From Endomychus coccineus (lineage: Eukaryota; Arthropoda; Insecta; Coleoptera; Endomychidae), in assembly GCA_958510875.1 (NCBI GenBank), contig OY294067.1:254215736-254279735 (forward strand): DNA of 64,000 nucleotides, written 5' to 3'. A program made the translations under genes and the position numbers. Of the stretch, positions 22,938 through 35,499 are shown in pieces. The notes under the pieces were generated by a model. The model ran no database searches. It was not told the origin of the DNA and saw nothing but the letters and a program-made list of their open reading frames with translations. Each line of letters starts with the position of its first letter. Within the stretch, counting starts at the first letter, position 1.

Positions 22938-23380
22938 TTATATGGCTGACTTATTCCACAGATCAATGTCACTCAATTCGTTCCGAATACTGATTGTTAT
23001 GGTTGCGTGACCATGCATGGGGAATTCTGAAGCAGGGGTTTCCAAACGTTGATGAATAGTAACATGTGGAATGGTTGGGTTATTTGGATTTTCGAAGATG
23101 TCTATGTTTCTTAGAATGCAAACACAACGGTGACACGAAGTCTTATACAAAATGTCATACCTACAAAGAAAAAGCCATTTTACGACCAGTTTAGCCAATG
23201 TAGACTTTGCTCAAACGAAAAAATATGATATACAAATAAATACCTTCTGAATGAAGAATAACAAGATGATGTTCGCTCGGTTAGTAAAATAAGGATGTTT
23301 GGGGATGTGGGGAGTAAAATCTCAGAGTAAATATGTTTTTTGAAATAAGGTTAAACAGTTCTCTTAAGGTTGGATGGTCT
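22938..23380 (-). CDS. Candidate host gene 3' end, two exons (unrecognised)
   Basis: Exon B runs 23160-22938 after a good acceptor (TTTTTCTTTGTAG) and ends NELSDIDLWNKSAI with TAA. AATAAA follows about 20 bp later. Exon A (23380-23244) ends AAG|GTATTT and has a possible acceptor CATTCAAAG. The implied intron is about 84 bp, and the reading frame is preserved across it (..SSCYSSFR|R YDILYKTSCHRC..). Codons stay open through both. The protein is not recognised. Against it: a LINE tail ends just upstream at about 23430, so part of this may be retroelement 3' sequence. Neither RNA nor homology support is available. Confidence 0.28.
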
Positions 23381-23429
23381 CTTTGAATGAACAATGAAGA
23401 GGTTATTATTAAAAAAAAACAATTTTTAT

Positions 23430-23880
23430 GATGGCTTAGCACCACCAGTAGGATTTTTATTTCTTGATTTTAGTACTTTTTTATACTTTGACTAAACTAA
23501 AATTAAGTCTGGGAAGAAGAAGTTCGGGTATGTCTCGAATTTGCCAGTCAAGTGGTGACTAGTTTGAGCTCGTCTAGTCCGCCTATCTCGAATCTCTCGT
23601 GGTGGAGCAACAGACGAAATTTCTGATGAACATCGACCAAAGAAATATCATAGAAAAGGGAGATATCTCCCACCTTTCTACGATGTTCTAGAGCGGACAA
23701 TGAACTCGTAAGTGTACACCATCAACAAACGAATAGCTCTCTTATGGATAGAATCCAACAGCTTCGGCGTATGTTTTGGAGCCGAACTCCAAACAAGTGA
23801 ACGATACTCCAGGACAGGTAGAATCTGTGCTTTGTAGATTATGAGGAGCTGCTGGGATGTAAAGTATAGTTACGCAGTTA
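23430..23880 (-). pseudogene. LINE reverse transcriptase C-terminal fragment
   Basis: On the - strand: LLIIYKAQILPVLEYRSLVW, SSAPKHTPKLLDSIHKRAIR, then FRLLLHHERFEI and a tail ending LNFSLVKV. This is the thumb/C-terminal region seen after the RT core in many insect LINEs. The catalytic core is absent, and stops are present. Confidence 0.7.
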
Positions 23881-23884
23881 ATAA

Positions 23885-24703
23885 TTGAATCGATAATTGT
23901 TGAAAAGAACCAAGTCTAAATTCTCAAATCAATGGAATAGCCAAAAGCATTTTTAAGTCTTCCTTTTTTTCTACATAACTTCTAGAAAATACTCCCAATG
24001 ACACCAAAAAATCGATGGTAGAAGCAATGACTCCATGGTAACTCATTATTATGATGAAATGAAAGAACAATTCATTCTATTTTTCTACCACTTCAATAAT
24101 AACTAGATAACGTAATATAGTTCTAACATCGCCGTGCCATTATCAATCAGATACAAAGATATTTTTTTTCACAAAAGTACTTTCGTAATACGGGTTGAGG
24201 TTTACATACATATACACGATGGTGACAATTTCAGTTAAATTGTAATGATCTATGTTGCATAAAACTATTTTGAAATCAAACCCTTGTTACTTTCCATTGA
24301 ACGTACTATCGTTTATAATACCCTGAAGTATTTTGCGTAATGCGTTAGCATAATATTTTGTTTAAATATTAATTGCCTGGTAATTAACCGATTACTATTT
24401 CGTAGAAATTTGTAATGTCAAATAACTATGAATGTGCGCTACTCTCTTGTTACAGTAGGTACGGTTTTAGAGATATTAATGAATAATTCATCAAATTTAA
24501 TTCTCTGGAAAGAATAGACTTACTAAATTAATTTATCAACCGAATAATGTTGTTGCTTGTTTTTGCTCACTGAATAATATTCCAATCAATAAAACATGTT
24601 TTTCCAATTACAACGAAGCCATCCAAATACAGAAAATTGAAAATTATGTTTGCATGACACTTAGAGATTGTTCTTCGGGAATAATTGATGAGCTGTTTGT
24701 GAG
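23885..24703. other. No recognisable gene
   Basis: AT-rich, no motif or repeat noticed. Confidence 0.45.
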
Positions 24704-24705
24704 TA

Positions 24706-26349
24706 CCGGCTGATACAAAGTTGCCGCCAACGGCCTACTATAACAACAGATTCTGACTCTATATAGGATCGCGAATATGATGCCCTAACGTACATTTTTA
24801 GCTAAACGAGAAAAAATAAAATGCAAAAATGGCCGTAACGACGTCGTCGGAATTTTTCCCCTCAAGAATATACCCATATATTTTCACAGTTGAGAAGCCC
24901 TTCGTATTGCGAATAACTTTTATTAGAAAAACTTCTACCTATTTTTGCTCAAAATCATGTTTTTCATAAAAAACAATAGAGGAACATTAGAACGAAAGGC
25001 AAAAGTGGAACGTAAATTTTATTAACCCATTTAATTTGAAAATTTCAATAAGAAAACAATAATAGAAAACTGTTTCGATATGACTTCCATTAACTTCCAT
25101 ACATTTTCCCAATCTTCTTTTAACCTTCTACATTGTAACTTTTTTCAGCACCTCTCTAAAGATACGACCAACTTGTCGAGGCAATTCTATAAAATTTATT
25201 TTGTACAGTATTGGTCCATTATTATCTGCAAAATTAGCGTTCAAGTGCTGTACTGGAACCACATGACACGACACGAAGCTGTAGTGGAATGTTGTCAAGT
25301 AGAATGGGTAGTTGTTCACGCGGAAATTACAAACAGTTTTCGCTATTAAGGAATCCTTCATAAGAGAAAGGACCAATCAAATGTTCAAAAATAACCCACA
25401 CCAATCATTTATTCGAAAGCGTCTTTGGCTTCCAATTTTTGTCAACGTGGTGTGGGTTTTCTGTCGCCCAATAATGCTCGTTTTCGTAATTTGTTTACTA
25501 TTGCTGATAAAACAGCTTTCATCTTTCCAAGTAAGTTCTTTCAAAGTTTACAATTATTTCTGTGATAAAACTAGTTCTTTTTCCATATGCGGCTCATTCA
25601 AAACTTGTAAATTATGCCATTTAAATGCTTGGTACCATCTGTTTTTAAAACTCGTTGCACAAGTAACTTTTAAATTTAATTCGCAACATTCTTGCAAAAC
25701 TCGGGCAACCATATTATCGTCATGAATATTCCTGGCAATAGTTTATTTATTCTCGGGAAAAAAATGCATCTTGGTTTTGTCTCAAAAGTGCGTTCCAGTC
25801 TAACAAATACCTCTACGCCGAGAACATGACATCCAAGATATTAGTCGAGACACAACTGGACAACTCTCCTACTATTTGGGCTTCGCCAAAACCAACTGCA
25901 TATCAACTTTTCGTTATGTGTATACATTTTAAAATGTTCAAGAAGATAATAATATTCATTGTAAGCAAACACGGATGACAACTAACTTGACATATTCAAA
26001 TTCGCCTTGCTTGTGTATGAAACAATTGGGAATTGATTTTCATGGAAAACTTGATTTAATCCCTTCTGGTTGACGTTATTTATTCAGTGAGAAATTTGTA
26101 GCTATGTAAATTCTGAGCAAAATAAAAATCTTTCCAATTAAAGTTATTCACATTCCTAAAGAATTTTCAACTATCATACCCAATATGGGTATATTCCTAA
26201 GAAAAAAAAATCCAACGACGTCATTACGGTCTTTATTGAACTTCTCTTTTAGCTAGAAATATACCTCAGGGCTTCATATTTTCGATGCTACAAGTTCAGA
26301 GTTCAGTCATCATTTATTGTTTTGGCCGTAGTAACATTAGATCATCCTG
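24706..26349 (-). mobile_element. Mariner-like transposon with ~260 bp diverged inverted ends
   Basis: TA at 24704-24705 and 26350-26351. The right end read inverted is CAGGATGATCTAATGTTACT. The left end is CCGGCTGATACAAAGTTGCC, diverged. Inner TIR blocks match well: AATATGATGCCCT, TTTTTAGCTAAACGAGA, GCCGTAACGACGTCGTCGG and AGAATATACCCATAT. A degraded transposase lies on the - strand between them. Confidence 0.78.
25080..25750 (-). pseudogene. Degraded mariner-like transposase
   Basis: Three frames must be mixed to follow the family pattern: WKDESCFISNSKQI (first catalytic Asp region), EHYWATENPH, RRFRINDWCGLF, HLIGPFSYEGFLNSENCL, LPILLDNIPLQLRV, and a C-terminal RRLGKCMEVNGSHIE. The second catalytic motif is reduced to MWFQYST and the SPDL block is not seen. 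Many indels show an old copy. Confidence 0.7.
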
Positions 26350-26351
26350 TA

Positions 26352-27085
26352 CATATCATCCGTTACTTGACTTTTCTAATTCAACAAATTTTGAATAACA
26401 TTAAGGTAAACATTTTCTGAACTGTAATAGTGAAGGCATATTTATTGGTGAAAAAATCGAGAACTAGCAATTCCACAAATCATTATATGTATATGTTGAT
26501 GAAACTCACATGAAGTAACAATTCGAACAAGAAGCAATACAAACGTAGAATCCATTATACGTACATGTGTTCTAGTACAATAATGTTAGTCAAGGTTATG
26601 CTGTTTCTAGACGAAACGAATACAATTAACTCGGCGTTTAACACAATCAACTCACTATCATCGTATCACCGTACGCAAATATAGCTACGTCTACTATTTT
26701 CCAAACATAAGCGAAACGAATTTAATGAGTGAGTGAAACCAATTATTATGTATTTACGTAAGCCAATTCGTTATGAATAGAACTCTTATCGTCATATCTT
26801 GATTCATGCCAATGAAATATCGATTAGCAAAAAATAAGCGTCAATCAAATTATCTTTCATTCTCGTTTCAATTGAATTGATTCATTATATACTTAAGAAT
26901 GGTATCGATGAATGTTTTATCACTGATGTTCATTGTGCATGATTCATTAAATATTTGGAATGGGAAATAGCTGTGGACGACTGTCTAAATCACGAAACAT
27001 CGCATTTATTGAGTGAAGGTTTTCAACATGAATTTCTAATATGCAAAGGTAAGGTTTCTCTAGATCAACCAGTAACAACAACGCC
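26352..27085. other. Mostly featureless; one possible exon
   Basis: A + strand frame from 26955 (MEWEIAVDDCLNHETSHLL) is followed by a strong donor-like CAAAG|GTAAGG near 27046. No acceptor or homology is evident. Confidence 0.2.
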
Positions 27086-27086
27086 A

Positions 27087-27425
27087 ATACTTCCGGAAAG
27101 CTATTTCGCCCTGTCGTTCAGCGGAACAGTAAGGTTCTAATGTCACCTTGACCTCAAAACCATCCAATTAGAAGGTAGCCTCATTGGATGGAAATCAGAG
27201 GTGAAATATCTGGGACTCATACTAGAAAAAACTTCGTTGGAACAAGCATGGAAAGGAAATAAGCAAAAAGTTCCGGATAGCTCTCATTCAGCGGAACAGG
27301 TAGGTTCTAATGTCACCTTGACTTCAAAACCATCGAATCAGTAGGAAGCATTATTGGATCGAAGTCAGCGCTAAAATACCAGACAAAACTCCTTTGGAAC
27401 AAGCATGGAAAAGTAGTTCTAATAG
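27087..27425. repeat. Tandem duplication inside the LINE remnant (~165 bp x 2)
   Basis: Both units contain TTCAGCGGAACAG, AGGTTCTAATGTCACCTTGA and GGAACAAGCATGGAAA. The units differ by scattered substitutions. Confidence 0.8.
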
Positions 27426-28130
27426 TGTGCCGAATTTTTGCGGGAAAATACTGTTAATGTAATGCAAGTGCCCTGCAATAGATGTACCCGGTGAGACCAA
27501 TAATCACATAAAGGGCAGTGAGTTCGGAGCTTAAAACTAGTCTGCCTAGTACAAGGATAAATCTAGCAAAAATCCAAAGACTAGCCTGTGTATGCATAAC
27601 ATGTGCAACGAGAATGCACCTAACGGCCTTCTGTAGAAGTAACCCTTTACGTTATACCACTTTATTTAGTGGTGAAGATTATGGTGATAAAGACAACATA
27701 TAGAATGACCTGAGTGGGCCAAGCAAAGTATGGACTCGTTCCAGAGAATCAGCATACCTGGGACATGCCTCAGGATGAGATGATAAAAAAGTATAGCTTT
27801 GTGAAAAAATTTAACGCAAAACCAAGTTGCAAAAATGAATGGGTCTAAAACGCCATCCCAAGGCTCAACAAAAAGGCCACTAAATGGTACATAGATGCAC
27901 TAAAACAACATAAGGAATTGGCGCTGAATCCGAATACTTTGAAAACTTAGGCAAATCCCTAAGCATCTTCTAAGCAAAAATTCCCGTTATATGAAAATGT
28001 GTCTAATTCAATATAGAGACTTTCATAGGCAACAAATAATAATCATGTCAGAAACTCAAGCAGCTATCAACGAGGTGAGCTCCCGTGTAATACACATGTG
28101 TTAATAAGCATATAGGAGGTCTTGAGATTA
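27087..28130 (+). pseudogene. LINE ORF2 C-terminal remnant with RNase H traces
   Basis: GWKSEVKYLGLILEK (about 27190-27235), then LAKIQRLACVCITCATRMHL (27560-27620), then WYIDALKQ and GAESEYFENLGKSLSIF followed by SCQKLKQLS/IIIMSETQAAINEV (27900-28075). The order RT tail then RNase H matches Jockey/R1-like LINEs with RNase H. A ~165 bp stretch is tandemly duplicated (27087-27250 and 27268-27420). Many stops. Confidence 0.65.
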
Positions 28131-28139
28131 TTTGATTTG

Positions 28140-28855
28140 CTATATGTGATGAAAAACAAAGTAAAACGTATTAGTCATTGCGATGAGGATTTTTTTCCGG
28201 GCATAGTAAGATTCTCCGGTGAACCGCGAGGATCACTGATTTGATGTGCAATAACGCGCGACGGTTTCAATTATTTTCATCGTTGATCGTTGAGAACGAA
28301 CATTCTATGCAACTGTAGACCCTGGTAAAGTAGCAAACACTTTTAGAAGTCTATGTTCATTCGGCAAAACTTGTCATCAGTTTTTTCCAAAACTTTCAAG
28401 ATTATCACGTTTCCGCTTCCATGTTTGAATCAGAATACAAAAGTCCTGATAGTAATTTGCTATATAATTTCAGGTGCTGGTAATTCTCCGGCTTAGTAAA
28501 ACTTGGCAAAAGTATTCTAGATAAGTAGTGACAAATTGAGAATTCCCGACGAATTTGTCTCTCCTGTTACATTACAAGTCGAGACGTGGGAGGGAACACG
28601 TGTCTCTGTAATGTTCTCGGGGGTTTTCGTAGGGTTAAGTAAAAAAAAATGCATCCAAGATTATAGGATGATTCCAGTCCGACGCTTGATGTAAGATGTG
28701 GATGAACTTGCGATCCAAGTTGTTCTTATCACCATTATCAGCTATAATAACCATAGGAATTTGATAATGAACGAGATAAGTTTATGACAATTTACGTAAC
28801 CATGCTGCTTGGTTACACCCGACGCCGGATTCTTGAGAAATGTGTCATAAAATTA
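28140..28855. other. No recognisable gene
   Basis: Mixed composition with GC-richer patches near 28210-28270 and 28560-28630. No motif seen. Confidence 0.4.
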
Positions 28856-28859
28856 TCAG

Positions 28860-29760
28860 GCATTTGTCAATGACCGAAGGTTATTCGGTGGAACATTTTT
28901 TTCCGCCATTATATTGAGTGTTTGCTTCCACCAAAGACATTTTTTACTGGTATTACAATTTATAATCTTATTGTGATGTTCTAGTTCAATGTTCAAGCTA
29001 AGCTTTTTTGAGTATGTATTATTATGACCAGTAATTTTCATCAATTGATGTTCTTGTACCCCATTTTTGGAAAATTCGCTTACAGCTGTTGATCTGTTGG
29101 AACGATTTGTTATTTTTTTTTTGTCGTGTCGTTAATAGTATTTTTCCCGCAGGGAACATTGTCATACCAATTATCGCTTTCCGTTTTCCAATGTCTATTT
29201 CGCTATGAGAACAGTCTCTGTGGGGTAACATGTTGCCCCTTTTCTATATCAGCTTATGAAAAAGGGGCACAAGGTAGGTATTACTGTCAGTGTTGGCATC
29301 AACCATTTACTACTTGTCCTTTTTTTTCAATTGACCTGGCAATTTTTGCCAAATGACAGATTATGTTCAATGCAATTTGTTGGAGAACCTTCATTGCTTT
29401 TTCCGATTTTGACAAAAATTGAAAGACAGGAAACTGCCTCACCCCTTCTCCAAGCTAATTCTACAACATCAATATGGTAAAACGAAGAAGTCCTTCAGGT
29501 GTATTTTGATCTCATCATAACAGATAAACTGGAGCTAGATTCACGTTTACATGGATTTGCTTGTAGATTCTTCCTGGCCTCATCGCAGGCATGTTTAAAT
29601 ACTACATGGTCAGTCATAATCTTAGAAGTTTGCACTAAACGTTCCACATAGTTTTTTACCGTTGCTTCTTCAAAACCTGTGATGTCTCTTCTCCTCAAGT
29701 TGACAGCCCAATCTTTCCGTATCAATGCCAGCTCTTCTACGTTCATATTCACTTTCAACT
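28860..29760 (-). pseudogene. Unrecognised degraded protein-coding region
   Basis: The best frame is 29758-29495, starting MKVNMNVEELALIRKDWAVN and containing GFEEATVKNYVERL and ACDEARKNLQANPCKRESSS. Further frames at 29231-29022 and 29044-28856 (GKRKAIIGMTMFPAGKI; KKCLWWKQTLNIMAEKN) look like continuations after frameshifts. The charged, non-repetitive composition suggests a real ancient protein, perhaps transposon-encoded. I cannot assign a family. Confidence 0.3.
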
Positions 29761-29764
29761 CGTT

Positions 29765-30560
29765 TTCTCGATCATTACCTCAAATTCTTAAATATTGCCC
29801 ATGTATTAGTTTCATTATTTGTGGTGTTTATTTGGGACTTTTTCTCTACTTAGCTCATCAATAGAATGAAAATTTGTATGACTAAAACGTGACATTTTGA
29901 AATTTAATCTAAATATGAAGCTATCAAACAATCTTCATATCTTGGTGATATTTTCAATCATCATCGAATGCTGTTATCAATTGAATTGGAATATTTATAT
30001 TAATATGACAAAAAATGAAAATATTAGATCAACTGTTGAAACTGTCAAAAACTCCCCCATATAAGTGATAATTTTGGTTGTCAAATACACCAAGACTGTT
30101 GAAGTATACTACGTAGAAAAATATGGGACGTAACACGATGGTGAATGCGCCGGATAAGTTGTATTGTTTTTTTCCTTATTCATTCCCGAGACCACAGATT
30201 CCTATTAACAACATGTAATCAATTTTCAATTCACCGTTAGATGGCCCAATAACCAATATTATGGTTCAGATTTAAATTCGAAATCAAATTTATCTTTTTA
30301 TATCAAATATTTACCAATGTTTCTCTTCACCATAAACTGTTACAATGTATATTGTCTTGAACTTCATAACATATAAATCACATTGAATTAGTACAAATAT
30401 TCATATATTTATATGTGACCTTCTAAAATAGTTGCAAATGTATAAAATGATTGTAATTATTGAATTAATTTTAGAAATTGTTAATTAAACAATTCATCAA
30501 AATTGGGACAAAAGAAATTTCTGAACAACAATTTTTATTGAAATAAATGAAATACTGATA
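29765..30560. other. No recognisable gene
   Basis: AT-rich, nothing distinctive. Confidence 0.45.
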
Positions 30561-30562
30561 TA

Positions 30563-31502
30563 CGGGGTGTAAATAAATAACTGCGGAACAATTTAGGGGG
30601 TGATTCCTTGTTGAAAAATAAGGTGGGTATTTCATATAAAATGTTTCCCTAAATCACTTCGTTTTCGAGATATAGGGGTGTTGAAATTGAGAATAAATTT
30701 TGTTTTTTGCTAATATCTCCGGAACCGTTTATCGTACAGAAAACATCCTTCGTAAGCAATCTTCACTCATAGTAAGCTATGTTTTGTGCGATAAAAATTT
30801 ATTTTTTATTCAAAATTGGTGAAGATTTTGAAGGGGTAGTGGTGGTTTTTCTCCCCAACTGGAAAAAGTACGGTTTTGAGATGCCCATTTGGACCGCCAA
30901 TGTTTCCTACACAAAAAAGTATTAGTCATAAGCTCTAAAGTTAACCGTTTTCGAGAAAAATCAACTTTCATGTTGAAAAACATGGTCAATTTTTGGTTTT
31001 GTTACTTGTGTAAAGAAATTCAGTTTAATTGGTAAAAAATGAATTATATTTCAAAGAATTGACAATGTTTTTCAACATAAAACTTGAATTTTCTCGAAAA
31101 CGGTTAACTTAAGAGCTTATAACCAGGAGTACCTTTTTTGTGTAGAAAACATTGGCGGTTCAAATGGGCATCTCGAAACCGTACTTTTCTCAGTGGCGTA
31201 GAAGTGGGGTAGAAAAACAATTACTAACCATTCAAAATCTTCACCAATTATGAATTTAAAAAAAATTTTTCATCGCACAAGACATAGCTTACTATGAGTA
31301 GAGATTGCTCACAAAAGTTGTTTTCTGTACGATGAACGGCTCCGGAGATATTCGCAGAATTCAAATTTTTTTTTTCAATTTCGACACCCTGTATCTCGAA
31401 AACGAAGTGATTTAGAGAAAAATTTTTATATGAAAGACCCACCTTATTTTTCAACAAGGAATCACTCCCTGAATTTTTTCACAGTTATTTATTTACACCC
31501 TA
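30563..31502. mobile_element. Palindromic MITE (~940 bp, arms ~460 bp)
   Basis: The two halves are inverted copies nearly end to end. GGGGTGTAAATAAATAACTG at 30564 mirrors CAGTTATTTATTTACACCC at 31482-31500. AATATCTCCGGAACCG, GAAGATTTTGAAGGGGTAGT and CGGTTTTGAGATGCCCATTT are all mirrored. TA flanks (30561-30562; 31503-31504) fit a Tc1/mariner-type MITE. The centre is at about 31030. A transcript would fold into a long hairpin. A fragment of the family lies at 11118-11195. Confidence 0.88.
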
Positions 31503-31504
31503 TA

Positions 31505-34058
31505 TAAGTACTTTAAAATTATTGTAGTCCTATAATACTTGAAGGTGGGATGAAATTTACATACCCCGACACCGGTAGTACACACCATGAAAACATCATG
31601 AAATTCTTTACCGATTTTTCAAATTTTTCAGAAAGGTATGAAGATAGAAAACTAGCGATTTCTGGCTACTAGTTGGAACAATCATGAAAAAAAATTATTG
31701 TGACTGCGGAGCAATCTCATTTAAGTTGATGGATGTAAATCTTAGATATCTCAGATCAATTCAGAAGATTACAATAATGATCATAGAATATAAGTTGAAG
31801 CTTTCAGAAATTACATAATTGAAACAGTGCTACCCAAATAAGGAAATTTTTATCCCCGATTTGCGACTCTTTCCGCTATCCATTCAGATCCAGTTGATAA
31901 TAGAACTTCTAGTAAACTTTTGAGGTGAAATGAAATTAATTACCTCAGATTTATAGTGAATAAAAAAAAGCATAAGTTAAACCAAATTATTTAGGTGCCT
32001 TCAGATGATTTTCTGGCTTGCAACCAAGTTTTTCAATTTGATTCAATTTATGAATGCAAATACATAAAACTGTCAACAAATACTATTCGTGAATATGAAT
32101 AGCTATTTGAACACTTCAAACTATGGAATCGAGTTTGAATTTACGATGATAAAAAGGGAGCGTTTGTAGTACTAGGAAAGGCGGTACGGAGGCGGCGCTA
32201 TGGGATGAATGGGCGCCGTCACCATAGTAACTACAACACACTAGGCTGCATTGATTTTTAAACCAAGGTTGAGGCCCAGTTAACTGAAACGGCGCTCCCA
32301 TTCATCCACTTTTACGACCTTCACTGTTACCTGCCGTAATGTATCCCGGGACTGGAAAATGAACTCCACGATCTTTATTGAATAACCACATCACAATCAT
32401 TAGGAAAATACGTAATTACAGTGGCGATAATTTATTGTTTCATGCTATCCACTGGCCTAATGAATAGCTTCGAGTTTCAATGAAACCATGTGTATTATTA
32501 CATTGAATGGAGTACACATTTCTATTGTTTTTATCAGTTCTCGATAGTTACTACAACAACATATAAACTAAAGGAAAAAAACAGACAAGAAACGTATTTC
32601 TCGAAGGTCAAAATAGTTGTTAATTATATGTGACCGGTAATTAGTTGGAGCTTGTTTCATTCAAAGTATAAAGATATCATAGACGATGATTTCAAATGAT
32701 AGGGGTCCCTATACCCGTACCTAGACTAGAAGGAATCCCAGAAACTGTATAGCATAAGTTGTTCAGGTAATAAGTTCAAGGTTAGAAGATGAAATAATTG
32801 AAGTAAAGGAATTTTTTTATGAAACCAGAAATTGGAGTCTTTAGAAATTTTGACATTGAATTCAATTGAATTAGTTATGAAGAATCTCTCATGGCCATAA
32901 CGTGAAGGAAAGATCGATTTCGTTACAAAGAAATTCGAACAAAATGATGATAAGTCCTGCAGGGTGCTGATAACGTATGGGAGAAATGCAATAAAATATT
33001 CTCTTGTTCAGAAATAAGAGTAAATTGTGGAAAAACCGCTCTTCGGGGACAAGATGAATTCCTAGTATTCGAACTGCACCTCGAAACTGGTTCTCATTGA
33101 CAAAACATTGGAATAACTTGGCATGAAGTTCGTAGCAAAATTCAAAATAGGGCGGAGTTCTTTACAAAAAAATACACCAACAATAGGTACCGAATTCACG
33201 CAACTTTCAAAATAATCGCGTCAGTCTAGCAAAAAAATCTGTGATGAAAATACAGGCGAGTTCATTTGGACTTATACCCAGGATACGGAAACTTCATCCA
33301 ACCTAACCTTGTAGGAGAGAAGTGAACGTATCGCGTATGGACATCATTAAGTCTAACCTTCAAAAGAATCGGTAGTGTTTTACTTGTCTCTCTGATGAAG
33401 TAATACAATGCGTCTGGTTCACTCTGACTCACAAGACTCTCGTTTATACCGATTTGTTGAAATCAATCTGTATAGATAACAACATCTATGACTATGCTAC
33501 ATATCTATACATCATATGCTAATACTTACTCAGCCAGTTTATAACGCTCAAACCTGACTACACCAACAAGAAAAAAACAGCTTCTTGTACTAGTTGAGTT
33601 ATATAAGTGATTATAAAATGTCTAGGAATTGTATCATGGAATTTAAATGTCAAATAAATCATTGAGTTTAGTACTGTATCAATGGAAGAGAGAAAACCGC
33701 CCCAAATAGAATTACAACGAAGTTATGCATCATATAATAACCTCCCGGTTGTACAACTAAGGACCTTATAAGTCATCATTATCGTTTTTGACAGCTTACA
33801 TAATTACGTAACGCTTAAATGTCGTGACAGCTAATATATTGATGGCTAATCACAGCTTCGACTATCAGTGACAGACCACAAATGACCACATAACAAGTCG
33901 TCATGTAACGTTTACATAACAGTCACATTGACGGTGACACAATGTCTGTGATAGACCAGCCCATAACATAGCTATCCCTGTCAATTCAAATAAACTATTA
34001 GTGTTGTTCAAAAGGTTGGCATGATGTGGGAAAAACTTTCAATAATAACACATTTTGA
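31505..34058. other. No recognisable gene
   Basis: AT-rich. 32160-32310 is GC-richer and has a diverged inverted pair (GATGAATGGGCGCCGT / ACGGCGCTCCCATTCATC, ~70 bp apart). 33385-33455 repeats a segment of 15408-15500. Confidence 0.4.
33385..33455 (+). repeat. Dispersed repeat, copy b
   Basis: Shares AATACAATGCGTCTGG and ACAAGACTCTCG with 15408-15500. Confidence 0.6.
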
Positions 34059-34059
34059 T

Positions 34060-34465
34060 ATTAGACTTAGGCGTTTAGTTTAGTTTTCAAAAAAGATAGA
34101 ATAAAAAAAATATACTTGGTCGGGGTCGAGTGACCTTCGCTACGTGTCGAAAGTGAATTCTTTTCACAATAATCGCTTAAGATTTTGTTTGTTAGAAACA
34201 AAAAATGAAAGTTGTTTCTATTCCGATTTTACAAATTTGAACGTTTTGTTGCAACTTTTAGTTTTTGCCATTTTTTAAATTTAATTTATTTTTTCCGTAA
34301 ATAGCCCTAAGCTGTCCTTCAAATTTCAAACGCATGCGTAAAATTTGAATAGATACAACTTTTCTCTATAAAGTCTTTGCGGGGAATAACATTACCTGTA
34401 CTTTTATTTATTTATTCTTGGAGGGGTACGCAGCTTATACGTAAGTTGGGATAGACCCTGTATTT
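34060..34465. other. Possible orphan transposon terminus
   Basis: Read inverted, the right edge begins TACAGGGTCTATCCCAACTT at about 34462, which resembles Tc1/mariner TIR starts. No matching second end was found in the window. Confidence 0.3.
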
Positions 34466-35499
34466 ACCAATTGAAAATAATAAATTTAAAAAATTGTTGA
34501 ATTATTATACCCCCTTGAGGGGTTGAATTCAAGAAATTTCGTGAAATTCTGAATGCAAGGTAGAATCTAGTAGTTAATGCTTACCACAAACGCTTCAAGT
34601 GGAATGCATCGTCTAGTTATCACTACATAATATGATACTGATGAATCTTGATCGCACTCATTGGATCTAAATACGGCTTCAGCTCAACCTGTATATAGTC
34701 AATAAACGGTAACAACGGTTGGAATCTTCAGTTTTTCAGAAAAAGCACCTTTCAATACTCGAAGTTGACTAAAATCTAATTAGATCATCGTAAATATATA
34801 TAATTTTTTTTTAATAATACTATACTGTGTCAAATTGTCATTGTGATTGCTGTTAAACTGTTATTAAATCATAATAACGTTAACTTGAATAGGTCAAACG
34901 CAATTACTAATTAGAAAGGGTAATGGTGTAATTATTTACGATTAACAATACGTTTACTACGTATTGTTGATGAGTGATGTGTTTATTTTCGTACATAATT
35001 ATTGTGGACTTGAATAATGCATTACCTGACTCGTATATTGTAAGCCAATTAATTTCTATTCAAGCTATTTTGGGACGGTCATTGTCAAGGGCAATGGTGT
35101 GATTCATCCGCGGTTCGACACATGTCGATACTTCAGGGCCCACTTCGATTCCTACGTGAGATTAATATTAGCGAAACGGTCTGAGCACAAACCAAGTTAA
35201 CGTACGTTTCTTCTCAGGAATTATGTAGATTTCTTTTCTGGCAAGCGACGCGTGCTATAATTCAACTTTATCATGATTTTGTTAGGCACTTTAAGGTGGA
35301 ACCAGGTGTGCTGACTTGAATTTCAGATTTAGTTTAGTTATTTAAACTCTGTAAATGTCTAGCAGTCTGAAAAATAAAATTGGAGTACCAACAACATGTG
35401 AAAATATGCGATCTCAACCAGAATCAAATGGTATCAATGACGAAATTGGGAGTTTGAGATGAATGTCAATCAAATTTGAAGGGATATGAATTTTTGTTC

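Noticed and set aside
25312..25725. 137-residue + strand ORF with a hydrophobic stretch
   Set aside because: It is antisense to the degraded mariner transposase.
33780..33960. Possible array of short TGACAG/GTCACA repeats resembling CRISPR
   Set aside because: Irregular spacing, no conserved repeat and a eukaryotic context.
34940..34975. Short palindrome AATACGTTTACTACGTATT
   Set aside because: Small imperfect palindrome of a size expected by chance.
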